Shown one piece after another: positions 1 through 7,045 of a stretch of 64,000 nt of DNA; the first letter of the stretch is position 1, and the number at the start of each line of letters is the position of its first letter. Origin of the DNA: Thioclava sp. GXIMD2076 (GTDB lineage: Bacteria > Pseudomonadota > Alphaproteobacteria > Rhodobacterales > Rhodobacteraceae). A model generated the notes under the pieces. That model had not been told where the DNA came from. It did not search any database and saw only the letters and a list, made by a program, of their open reading frames with translations. The stretch covers positions 248,001-312,000 of the forward strand of contig NZ_CP149932.1 of NCBI RefSeq assembly GCF_037949795.1, in the 5' to 3' direction. A program made the position numbers and the translations under genes.

Positions 1-142
1 TCGCCGCCGAATGGGTCCAGACGGGTGACATGGAAATCGCCTCGGCGATGCCTTCCCAGGTCAAACCCTTGCGCTTCTTGGCCTGCAAGATCAGCGCGGT
101 CGCGTCTTCCTTGGTCAGGCTCTCGGTCATCAGATCTTTCAT
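1..142 (-). CDS. cynS: Cyanate hydratase (cyanase), N-terminal part
   Basis: The first 47 codons are present and the rest lies beyond the window edge. The translation opens MKDLMTESLTKEDATALI and continues with an AKKRKGLTWEGIAEAI helix and a SPVWTHSAA segment. This is the N-terminal helix-turn-helix-like domain of cyanases, which convert cyanate and bicarbonate to ammonia and CO2. The ATG at 142 has a GGGAG element about 7 bases upstream. A second in-frame ATG lies at 130. It is the last visible gene of the leftward cluster nirB-nirD-nirC-kinase/phosphatase and starts 22 bases after the kinase gene stop, so co-transcription is likely and fits a role in supplying ammonia. The catalytic Arg/Glu/Ser residues of the C-terminal domain are not in the window, so activity cannot be judged. 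Confidence 0.85.
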   Translation of the reverse strand, partial: MKDLMTESLTKEDATALILQAKKRKGLTWEGIAEAISMSPVWTHSAA

Positions 143-163
143 CTCACTCTCCCTGATTGGCCG

Positions 164-1834
164 TCATCGGACGGCAAGATAAAGGCAGAGAAGCGCCAGA
201 ACGGCACTGACCCCCTGCCAGAACAGAACCGGATTGCGTTCCATCAGTGGTCGATGCGCTCCGGACCGCCATGCCGGATTCGGGCGCTCCATATCCACGA
301 GGAACTCGGTCAGCGCGTCGTAGCGGCGGCTCGGATCGGGGTGGAGCGCGCGGGCCAACGCCTGATCCACCCATGCTGGCACACCGCTCTCGTCATCGCG
401 GGCCGAGGCATAGCGTAACGCCGCCTGATCCTTGCGCGAGCGGATGCGGGCCACTTGTGCGCCATAAGGCAGACGGCCCGTCAGCATTTCATAAGCGATC
501 ACCCCGATCGCATATTGATCCGACCGCCAGCTGACCTGATCGCCCGAGAGATATTCGGGCGCGGTATATTGATAGGTGCCCGCCTGAGGCCCCAAGCCGC
601 CAGCGGCCGTGCGCTCGACCCCCGTCACCGCGACGGAGCCGAGATCGATGACCTTCACGGTGCCCTCGGTATCGATCATGATATTCTCGGGACGTAGGTC
701 CTGATGGATCATGTTGCGCCGGTGTAGCGCCCGCACACCCTGCACGATCTGGCGTAAAAGCGCGCGCACCTGTGCCAGTTCGGGATGTGGATTGTCTGTC
801 ATCCATTGCCGGAGGCTCTGCCCCTCGACCCATTCGGAGATGGTGAACAGATGCTGGCGCGGACGCGGCTCCGGCACGCGCAGCACATGGTCCGAGCGCA
901 CCCTGCGCGCGGCCCATTCCTCGGCCAGAAAACCGGTGCGGAAGGTCGCGTCCTCGGCCATCTCGGCGCTCGGGATCTTCAGTGCGACCCGTGCGCCCTC
1001 CGGCGTTTCGGCCAGATAGATATGGCTGCGCGCAGTGGATTGCACCTGCCGGATGATCCGGTAGCCCTCGAGCATCTCCCCCGCCCGCGGCAAGGATGGC
1101 AGAACCAGATCCTGCGGCAGGGGCGTATCGGCCTCGGGCAGGCTATCAACGCGCAGGACCTGAACTGTCAGATTGTCGGTGCTGCCTGCCACAAGCGCCT
1201 GATCGACCAGCATCTGCGCAATCTCTTGGGGATCTTGGAGCGCAAGCGAGACGTCCTGCGCCTCGGGCGACAGATGCTCGTGCACGCCGTCGGTGGTCAG
1301 CACCAACAGCTCCCCCTCCGCCACCGGCAATGCAACATATCCCGCCTCCGCTCTGGCACCGATCCCCAAGGCCCGATCAAGCGAACGCCCCGTCTTGTGG
1401 TCACGCGTGAGCGGCATAAGGCGCCCGTTTTCCACACGCGAGATCCGGCTATCGCCCAGATGCAGGCAATGCGCGATGCGGTCTTTCACCACCAGTGCCG
1501 CGAATGTCGTAACATGGCCGCGCTCGATATCGGCAAGGGCCGCGTTCTGCCCCCAGAGGGCTGCATTGATCGCCGAGATGACACCACGCGCGGCGGTCTC
1601 CACCGGCCATGACGAAGGCGTGGCGTAATAATCGTTGAGAAAAGAGGTCACGGCGAACTCCGCCGCCTCCGCTCCCAGAGTGGAGGTCGAGATCCCATCG
1701 GCCAGCACGAGGCTGATCCCGTGGCCCGCCAGATCGCTCAGCATGGCGCCGGCACGGTCCTGATTTTCGGGCTTCACACCCGCAACGGACAGCTGGCCCA
1801 GAGTGACCTTGAGAGAGGCGCGCATCGGTTTCAT
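164..1834 (-). CDS. PP2C phosphatase - Ser/Thr protein kinase fusion, tail-anchored
   Basis: A 556-residue fusion. Residues 10-230 form a PP2C-type phosphatase with metal-binding signatures ENQD (23-26), LADG (44-47), LGDSR (126-130), TTDG (180-183) and STDN (218-221). Residues 258-515 form a Hanks-type kinase with VALK (K286), HQDLRPEN (D379, N384), DLG (D397, in place of DFG) and APE (425-427). A single hydrophobic helix at 534-555 ends the protein, so both domains should face the cytoplasm. The glycine-rich ATP loop is missing: the corresponding stretch around 261-272 has no glycine. The ATG at 1834 follows a GGAG. It lies between the nitrite channel and cyanase genes, which suggests control of nitrite/cyanate assimilation, but the substrate is unknown. 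The fusion class is secure; the regulatory role is inferred. Confidence 0.9.
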   Translation of the reverse strand: MKPMRASLKVTLGQLSVAGVKPENQDRAGAMLSDLAGHGISLVLADGISTSTLGAEAAEFAVTSFLNDYYATPSSWPVETAARGVISAINAALWGQNAALADIERGHVTTFAALVVKDRIAHCLHLGDSRISRVENGRLMPLTRDHKTGRSLDRALGIGARAEAGYVALPVAEGELLVLTTDGVHEHLSPEAQDVSLALQDPQEIAQMLVDQALVAGSTDNLTVQVLRVDSLPEADTPLPQDLVLPSLPRAGEMLEGYRIIRQVQSTARSHIYLAETPEGARVALKIPSAEMAEDATFRTGFLAEEWAARRVRSDHVLRVPEPRPRQHLFTISEWVEGQSLRQWMTDNPHPELAQVRALLRQIVQGVRALHRRNMIHQDLRPENIMIDTEGTVKVIDLGSVAVTGVERTAAGGLGPQAGTYQYTAPEYLSGDQVSWRSDQYAIGVIAYEMLTGRLPYGAQVARIRSRKDQAALRYASARDDESGVPAWVDQALARALHPDPSRRYDALTEFLVDMERPNPAWRSGAHRPLMERNPVLFWQGVSAVLALLCLYLAVR

Positions 1835-1854
1835 GGAGATCTCCGGAAAGCGGA

Positions 1855-1879
1855 AGGCCCCACCTTTGCGGCGGGGCCT
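1855..1879 (-). other. Intercistronic hairpin between nirC and the kinase/phosphatase gene
   Basis: The arms AGGCCCC and GGGGCCT form a 7-bp perfect stem with an 11-base loop in the 60-base gap after nirC. No U-run follows in the leftward direction, so it is not a classical terminator. It may protect the upstream message or lower expression of the downstream genes. Confidence 0.5.
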
Positions 1880-1894
1880 CTGGTAGCGGCGGGA

Positions 1895-2746
1895 TTACTC
1901 GGCGGCGACGCCGGTCGCGTCGCCATTGCGCGAGATGGTCGCGTTGCGCTTGGGCGATTCCTTGAAGTGGGTCATGTAGATCATGCCACCCACAAAGGTC
2001 AGACCGCCCACGAGGTTCCCCAGAACAACCGGGATCTCGTTATAGAGCAGGTAGTCGGCCCAGGTGAACTGGCCACCCAGCATGATCCCCGACGGGAACA
2101 GGAACATGTTGACGATCGAATGCTCGAAACCGAGGTAGAAGAACACGAGGATCGGCATCCACATCGCCATGATCTTGCCCGAGACCGAGTTCGACATCAT
2201 TGCGGCCACCACACCGGTCGAGACCATCCAGTTGCACAGCACGGCGCGGACGAAAACGGTCAGCATACCCGCTCCACCGGCTGCGGCATAGCCCAGCGTC
2301 CGTGCCTCACCGATCTGGCCGATCTTCTGGCCCACGGCATTGGGTTCTGCCGAGAAGCCCATGGTGAAGACAATCGCCATCAGCACGGCAGTGGTCATGG
2401 CACCGGCGAAATTGCCGACAAAGACCAGACCCCAGTTGCGCAGCACCCCGCCCCAAGTGCAACCCGGACGCTTGGCCAGCACTGCCAAGGGCGCAAGGGT
2501 GAACACGCCGGTCAGCAAGTCAAAGCCCAGCAGGTAAAGCATGCAAAAGCCCACGGGGAAGAGAAGCGCGCCCACGAGCGGCTGTCCGGTATTGACGGTG
2601 ATGGTCACGGCAAAGGCCGCCGCGAGCGCCAGAATGGCCCCTGCCATATAGGCACGGATCAGCGTGTCCTTGGTGGACATGAAGATCTTGCCTTCACCGG
2701 CATCGACCATCTTGGCCGCGAATTCCTTGGGTTGGATATACGACAT
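1895..2746 (-). CDS. nirC: Formate/nitrite transporter family channel (nitrite uptake)
   Basis: A 283-residue integral membrane protein of the FNT family with about six hydrophobic segments (residues 30-270) and family-type stretches such as FEHSIVNMF and GFDLLTGVF. FNT proteins form pentameric channels for nitrite or formate. Position directly after nirD points to nitrite import for the cytoplasmic NirBD enzyme, as for NasH of the Paracoccus nas cluster. The open frame extends upstream to 2869, but that would run into nirD. The ATG at 2746 has a GGATC element at a suitable distance and gives the normal family length. The gap to nirD is 31 bases, consistent with one operon. Substrate preference (nitrite rather than formate) is inferred from neighbours. 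Confidence 0.9.
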   Translation of the reverse strand: MSYIQPKEFAAKMVDAGEGKIFMSTKDTLIRAYMAGAILALAAAFAVTITVNTGQPLVGALLFPVGFCMLYLLGFDLLTGVFTLAPLAVLAKRPGCTWGGVLRNWGLVFVGNFAGAMTTAVLMAIVFTMGFSAEPNAVGQKIGQIGEARTLGYAAAGGAGMLTVFVRAVLCNWMVSTGVVAAMMSNSVSGKIMAMWMPILVFFYLGFEHSIVNMFLFPSGIMLGGQFTWADYLLYNEIPVVLGNLVGGLTFVGGMIYMTHFKESPKRNATISRNGDATGVAAE

Positions 2747-2777
2747 GATATGAGATCCCTGTTTTATGATTGGTCGT

Positions 2778-3104
2778 TCAGACGCCGAGATAGATGGTTT
2801 CGCCATCCAGCTTGACGGGGAAGGTAGCAGTCTGGCCATGATCGGCGCCTTGGGCGGCGCCGGTTTCAAGCGAGATCACCCAATTGCAGATCGGGCAAGT
2901 GACGAGGCCGTCATGCACGATCCCCTGGCTGAGCGGCCCGTTATCATTGGGGCAGCGGTCTTCGAGTGCAAAGAGCCGGTCATCATTGAGACGGAATACG
3001 GCAATGCTGGTATCGCCCTTGATGACGCAGCGTGCGCCAAGGCGGGGGATTGCGCTGAGGGGGCCGATGGCCACCCAAGTGAGGCTGGTAGCGGTGGCGT
3101 TCAT
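2778..3104 (-). CDS. nirD: Nitrite reductase small subunit, Rieske-like, with altered cluster ligands
   Basis: A 108-residue protein with the Rieske/NirD fold. Its ATG overlaps the nirB stop as ATGA (3101-3104), indicating translational coupling. An upstream extension to 3179 lies inside nirB and was rejected. The first cluster-binding loop reads CPNDNGPLSQG and the second CPICNW. Rieske proteins need CxH and CxxH. Here the cysteines are kept, but the two histidine positions are Asn and Cys. NirD of E. coli also lacks a Rieske cluster, so function as the small partner of NirB does not require it. Whether this version binds any iron-sulfur cluster is unclear. Confidence 0.9.
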   Translation of the reverse strand: MNATATSLTWVAIGPLSAIPRLGARCVIKGDTSIAVFRLNDDRLFALEDRCPNDNGPLSQGIVHDGLVTCPICNWVISLETGAAQGADHGQTATFPVKLDGETIYLGV

Positions 3105-5545
3105 TCTGCGGCCTCCAGTTTGATTTCTGCCATCGGTTCGATCTCGGACGCGCCTTTTCCGGCGACAAATTCGGCCCAAGGATCGATCTGTGCGAATTGC
3201 TGCGAGTAGACGAAGCGGTCGTAATAGGCGCGGCGTTGCTCGGGGTCGTTGACCAGAACGTCCTGAATATGGTCATAGCCAAGACGGTTGGCCCATTTAT
3301 AGATCCGCTCCAGATAGAAGCCCGTCTCGCGATACCATTGCGTCAACGCGCCGGTATATTCGATGACCTCTTCCTCGGTCGCCACATTCACCAGCTTGGT
3401 GGTGCCTTGGATATGCAGGCCCGCCGCGCCGCCATAGACGATCTCGTAGCCGCTATCGACGCAGATCACCCCGATATCCTTGCAAGTCGCCTCGGCGCAG
3501 TTGCGCGGGCAGCCGGTGACCGCCAGTTTCAGCTTGGCCGGAGACCATGCGCCCCAGAGGAACTTCTCGAGCTTGATGCCGAGCCCGGTGCTGTCTTGCG
3601 TGCCAAAGCGGCACCAGTCCTTGCCCACACAGGTTTTGACAGTGCGCAGACCCTTGGCATATGCGGCCCCCGAGACCATGCCCGCCTTGTTCAGATCAGC
3701 CCAGACGGGGATCAGGTCTTCTTTCTTCACGCCTAGCAGGTCGATCCGCTGGCCGCCGGTCACCTTGACGGTGGGGATGTTGTATTTATCGGCCACATCG
3801 GCAATCGCGCGCAGCTCGTCAGGCGTGGTCATGCCACCAAACATCCGCGGAACCACCGAATAGGTGCCATCCTTCTGGATATTGGCATGCAGACGCTCGT
3901 TGACGAAGCGCGAGCGCTGGTCATCCTCATATTCGCCCGGCCATTCCGACAGCAGATAGTAGTTGATCGCGGGGCGGCATTTGGCACAGCCTTCCGAAGT
4001 CTTCCACTCGAGCGTCTGATAGACGGCCTGGATGGATTTCAGACCGGCCTTCTTGATGGTGGCGCGGACGATCTCGTGGCCATGCTCGGTGCAAGAGCAG
4101 ACGGGCTCGACCGCTTTCTGGACGAAGCTCTCGCCCAGCACGGATTTCATGACACAGGCCACAAGGTTCGAGCAGCTACCGCAGGATGCCGAAGCCTTGG
4201 TATGGGCGCGCACATCGGCCAGCGTCGTCAGACCCTGCTCGTTGATCGCCTTGACGATGGTGCCCTTGGAGATCCCGTTACAGCCGCAGATCTCGGCATC
4301 ATCAGACATCGTCGCCGCAGCCTCGACCGGGTCGAAATTGCCGCCGCCCTGATGGGCTTGGCCGAAGATGATAGTCTGGCGCATATCCTCGATACAGGCG
4401 CCGGATTTCAGCATCTCGTTATACCAGCCACCATCGGCCACATCGCCATAAAGCACCGCGCCGACGATCTTGTTCTCCTGCACGATCAGGCGCTTGTAGG
4501 AGCCACGCGCCGCGTCGCGCAGCACGATCTCCTCATAGCCCTCGCCGAACTGGCCGACCGAATAGAGGTCGCAGCCGGTCACCTTCAGCTTGGTGGGCGT
4601 GTCGACATGTTTAAAGCCCGCAATCGGTGCGCCTGCCAGATCGGCAGCGGCGATCTTGGCCATGTCATAGAGCGGCGCGACAAGGCCGTAGACCATACCG
4701 CCCACTTCGACACATTCACCGACCGAGTAGATCGACGCATCCGAAGTGCGCATCTGCGCATCGGTGACGATGCCGCGATTGACCTCGAGCCCCGCCTCTT
4801 TCGCAAGGCCGGTATTGGGGCGGATGCCCACGGCCATGACCACCAGATCGGCGTCCAGAATGGTGCCGTCTTCCAACTCGACACCTTCCACACGCTCGGA
4901 GCCGAGGATCTGCTTGGTATTGGCCTTGCAGCGCACCTCGATGCCGCGCGCCTCGAGCGCCTGTTGCAGCAGGTGGCCCGCCGCCGGATCGAGCTGGCGC
5001 TCCATCAGCGAGGGCATGATATGCAGGACGGTTACGTCCATGCCGCGGTTCTTCAGACCGGCCGCAGCCTCAAGGCCCAGAAGACCACCGCCGATCACCA
5101 CGGCACGGCCACCACGCGCGGCTGCCGCGATCATGTTCTGCGTATCATCAAGGTCGCGGTAAGCCAGCACGCCCTCCAGTTGATGGCCCGGAACCGGAAT
5201 GATGAACGGGTTGGAGCCGGTGGCGATGACCAGCTTGTCGTAATGCACGACACGGTCTTTGGCCGAAGTGACGGTTTTCGCGTCACGGTCGATCCCGATG
5301 ATGCGCTCGCCCATATGGAGCGTGACACCATGCGAGGCATACCAGTCCTCGCTATGGATGATGATATCTTCATAGCTCTTATCGCCGGCAAGCACGGGCG
5401 AGAGCATGATACGGTCATAATTGACGCGCGGCTCGGCGTTGAAGATGGTTACATCATACAGGTCCGGCGCAGTCTCGAACAGATGTTCGAGCATCCGGCC
5501 CGGAGCCATACCATTTCCGACGATGACGAGTTTCTGCTTGGTCAT
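3101..5545 (-). CDS. nirB: NAD(P)H-dependent assimilatory nitrite reductase, large subunit
   Basis: An 814-residue cytoplasmic enzyme that reduces nitrite to ammonia with six electrons from NAD(P)H. The N-terminus has the dinucleotide motif VIVGNGMAPG, and a second NAD-binding GGGLLGLEAA lies near residue 150. A BFD-like [2Fe-2S] domain with CGCNG and CGSC lies at about 419-456. The C-terminal sulfite/nitrite reductase domain has TCVGKDWC near 638 and GCPRNCAEATC near 678, whose cysteines hold the [4Fe-4S]-siroheme centre. Siroheme synthesis begins with CobA, encoded just upstream. The gene is first of nirB-nirD-nirC-kinase-cynS. A leader of about 350 bases precedes it, with candidate ANTAR hairpins. 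No nitrate reductase or nitrate transporter gene is visible here. Confidence 0.97.
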   Translation of the reverse strand: MTKQKLVIVGNGMAPGRMLEHLFETAPDLYDVTIFNAEPRVNYDRIMLSPVLAGDKSYEDIIIHSEDWYASHGVTLHMGERIIGIDRDAKTVTSAKDRVVHYDKLVIATGSNPFIIPVPGHQLEGVLAYRDLDDTQNMIAAAARGGRAVVIGGGLLGLEAAAGLKNRGMDVTVLHIMPSLMERQLDPAAGHLLQQALEARGIEVRCKANTKQILGSERVEGVELEDGTILDADLVVMAVGIRPNTGLAKEAGLEVNRGIVTDAQMRTSDASIYSVGECVEVGGMVYGLVAPLYDMAKIAAADLAGAPIAGFKHVDTPTKLKVTGCDLYSVGQFGEGYEEIVLRDAARGSYKRLIVQENKIVGAVLYGDVADGGWYNEMLKSGACIEDMRQTIIFGQAHQGGGNFDPVEAAATMSDDAEICGCNGISKGTIVKAINEQGLTTLADVRAHTKASASCGSCSNLVACVMKSVLGESFVQKAVEPVCSCTEHGHEIVRATIKKAGLKSIQAVYQTLEWKTSEGCAKCRPAINYYLLSEWPGEYEDDQRSRFVNERLHANIQKDGTYSVVPRMFGGMTTPDELRAIADVADKYNIPTVKVTGGQRIDLLGVKKEDLIPVWADLNKAGMVSGAAYAKGLRTVKTCVGKDWCRFGTQDSTGLGIKLEKFLWGAWSPAKLKLAVTGCPRNCAEATCKDIGVICVDSGYEIVYGGAAGLHIQGTTKLVNVATEEEVIEYTGALTQWYRETGFYLERIYKWANRLGYDHIQDVLVNDPEQRRAYYDRFVYSQQFAQIDPWAEFVAGKGASEIEPMAEIKLEAAE

Positions 5546-5898
5546 AACGAACCCCTAATGGCATGCGACACGATGGTCGCGGCGAGTGAGTTCGGGAGTG
5601 AAGCTGCATAGACGGGCAGGCATCATCCCGCATTCTGAAGAAGATCAGTGCGAAATGCAGCGCCATTGCCGCAGGCCCCTAGGGGCGTTTTCGGAAGAGC
5701 CGCGCCATTGCGGCAGATGGCCTTAATCAGGCCTTAAACTCAGCATTATCGCGGAATGACGATTCCACAAACCATTTTGAAGGACGTTCCGTAAAAATCT
5801 GGCAGCGCCCATGAGATATTGAAAAACTTGCCCCAAACTAAGCAACAAGCTGCATAATTGACAAAATAAACAGCACATTAAAAATACACCCAAAAGAA
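5546..5898 (-). promoter_or_regulatory. nirB upstream/leader region
   Basis: This 353-base gene-free stretch between cobA's terminator and nirB should hold the nirB promoter and leader. The distal half (5740-5898) is AT-rich and the proximal half is structured. Structures seen in the leftward transcript are: a GGCCT/AGGCC hairpin with a 5-base loop at 5719-5733; two hexaloop hairpins at 5699-5714 and 5657-5672; a GCCC-CTAG-GGGC hairpin at 5674-5685 between them; and an 8-bp bulged hairpin at 5629-5652. No clear sigma-54 or sigma-70 promoter could be assigned. A 75-codon open frame at 5723-5950 lacks gene character. Confidence 0.55.
5657..5714 (-). promoter_or_regulatory. Candidate ANTAR (NasT-type) twin-hairpin element in the nirB leader
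   Basis: In the leftward RNA, hairpin 1 (5714 to 5699) is GCCGC-AAUGGC-GCGGC, a perfect 5-bp stem. Hairpin 2 (5672 to 5657) is GCGGC-AAUGGC-GCUGC, five pairs including one G-U, extendable by one U-A pair. Both have the same six-base loop AAUGGC with A at position 1 and G at position 4, the rule known for RNA targets of ANTAR antiterminators such as EutV, NasR and NasT. The 26-base spacing is longer than in typical targets and contains its own small hairpin. No U-tract terminator was found between this element and nirB, so the mechanism here is less clear than for cobA. Confidence 0.55.
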
Positions 5899-5918
5899 AA
5901 CCGGGCGCGAGCCCGGTT
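5899..5918 (-). terminator. Intrinsic terminator of cobA
   Basis: The arms AACCGGGC and GCCCGGTT form a perfect 8-bp stem with a GCGA loop, 31 bases after the cobA stop. In the leftward direction it is followed by TTTTCTTTT, as in a rho-independent terminator. It separates cobA from nirB transcription. Confidence 0.85.
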
Positions 5919-5949
5919 TCCATCCGTCCCAAGCAATGCGTCACGCGCA

Positions 5950-6843
5950 TTATTCGACCGCTTGCAAGCCCGCCTGCGCCGGTATTTCACATGCCGCCAT
6001 CGTCTTGGGGTAGCGGATGAAGATCACAGCAGGGCTATGAAGATCCTGCGCCTCGATCTCCTGCGTCAGCGTGCCAAGCGTCATCTGCCCCTTGCGCTCA
6101 TGCGGCGTGCTGACCGAAGCTACAACGTCGATCTCGCATTCGGGCGGCACACCGGCCTCCAGAAGATCGCGCTGGATCTCTCCTGCCCGCTCGACCGCCA
6201 TATAGAAGGCCATCGAGGTGCCGGGACGGGCAAAACGGGTCCGGTCGGAGGGCGCGTCGCCGGGGCGGCAGGTGCCGGTCGTCAGAACGAATGTATCGGT
6301 TAGCCCGCGCGAGGTGAGCGGACGCGTCAGACTCGCAGCCGCCGCCGAGGCCGCCGTGATCCCGGGGATAATCTCGACCGGAATATCGGCTGCACGGGCG
6401 GCAGCGATCTCTTCGCAGGCCCGACCGAAAATCGACGGGTCGCCGGATTTCAGCCGCACCACGCGCCGACCTTTCAGAGCCTCCTCCACGATCAGCGCGT
6501 CGATCTTGTCTTGCGGCCAGGCGCAGGCGCCCACCGCCTTGCCAACATAGACAGTCTCGATCCCGCTTGGGATCAGGTCGAGGATTTCGTCCGAGATCAA
6601 CCGGTCATAGAGCACGACATCCGCTCGCCGGATATGATCCACAGCCCGTAGAGTCAGCAGGTCGGCGGCTCCCGGCCCCGCCCCCACAAGCGAGATATGT
6701 CCGCGTCGCGGTGCCTCTTGATCCTGCCCTGCGGCAAGCGATCGCCCGCTACTGGCCCGGACCGGCGCATCGACCAGACCCAGACCGATGCCGAACCAGC
6801 GCATGCGGTCGCGAAGAGCAATAGGAAGACCCATCATCGTCAT
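5950..6843 (-). CDS. cobA: Uroporphyrinogen-III C-methyltransferase (siroheme/precorrin-2 branch)
   Basis: A 297-residue SAM-dependent methyltransferase that turns uroporphyrinogen III into precorrin-2. The core starts near residue 48 with SLVGAGPGAADLLTLRA. It continues with the substrate-loop region VVRLKSGDPSIFGRACEE, PGITAASAAAA and PLTSRG. The first ~45 residues are not part of the conserved core. The ATG at 6843 is chosen over one at 6876 because it has an AGGAAC site directly upstream, and the longer frame would run into a terminator stem. Siroheme is the cofactor of NirB encoded next to it, so a nitrite-assimilation role is more likely than cobalamin synthesis. Control by a leader terminator directly before the ribosome site is suggested by the sequence. 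Confidence 0.93.
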   Translation of the reverse strand: MTMMGLPIALRDRMRWFGIGLGLVDAPVRASSGRSLAAGQDQEAPRRGHISLVGAGPGAADLLTLRAVDHIRRADVVLYDRLISDEILDLIPSGIETVYVGKAVGACAWPQDKIDALIVEEALKGRRVVRLKSGDPSIFGRACEEIAAARAADIPVEIIPGITAASAAAASLTRPLTSRGLTDTFVLTTGTCRPGDAPSDRTRFARPGTSMAFYMAVERAGEIQRDLLEAGVPPECEIDVVASVSTPHERKGQMTLGTLTQEIEAQDLHSPAVIFIRYPKTMAACEIPAQAGLQAVE

Positions 6844-6850
6844 GTTCCTC

Positions 6851-6900
6851 AAAACAAAAAAGCCGCCAGACCTCACCGCATATGCAGGGGGTCAGGCAGC
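6851..6900 (-). terminator. Attenuator-like intrinsic terminator immediately before the cobA ribosome site
   Basis: In the leftward RNA the arms GCUGCCUGACC (6900 to 6890) and GGUCUGGCGGC (6872 to 6862) pair at 10 of 11 positions, with one U-U mismatch and one G-U pair. They are followed by UUUUUUGUUUU (6861 to 6851). The next bases are the GAGGAAC ribosome site and the cobA ATG. A terminator at this position would stop cobA expression unless it is overridden, so it is probably a regulated attenuator. It could also serve as the end of the surf1 transcript about 150 bases upstream. Confidence 0.75.
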
Positions 6901-6942
6901 TTCGCCCGGAATCCTAGAAAGTCGACGCGACGTCGTTGCCGC
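6893..6942 (-). promoter_or_regulatory. Candidate ANTAR hairpin pair in the cobA leader, overlapping the terminator
   Basis: Hairpin 1 (6942 to 6927) is GCGGC-AACGAC-GUCGC: five pairs and a six-base loop with A1 and G4. Hairpin 2 (6908 to 6893) is CGGGC-GAAGCU-GCCUG: five pairs including one G-U, with a six-base loop that has G4 but G instead of A at position 1. The 3' arm of hairpin 2 lies entirely within the 5' arm of the terminator, so the two folds exclude each other. This is the layout of ANTAR-controlled antitermination. The 18-base linker and the non-consensus loop base lower certainty. Confidence 0.55.
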
Positions 6943-7045
6943 ATGGTTCCTATTACCAGAGTTTGTTCACAGCGCGCAATATTCCGGCTGGGGCGGAGGG
7001 CGGCTTTTCAGAAAACCTGCCCCGCATTGCACATTATTGCGGCAC

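Noticed and set aside
5657..5880. Sigma-54 promoter upstream of nirB
   Set aside because: The nearest match (TGGCGC followed by GC) has one base too many between the GG and GC elements, and no other good candidate was found.
5723..5950. 75-codon hydrophobic frame between cobA and nirB
   Set aside because: It overlaps the cobA terminator and part of the structured leader; no ribosome site or homology seen.
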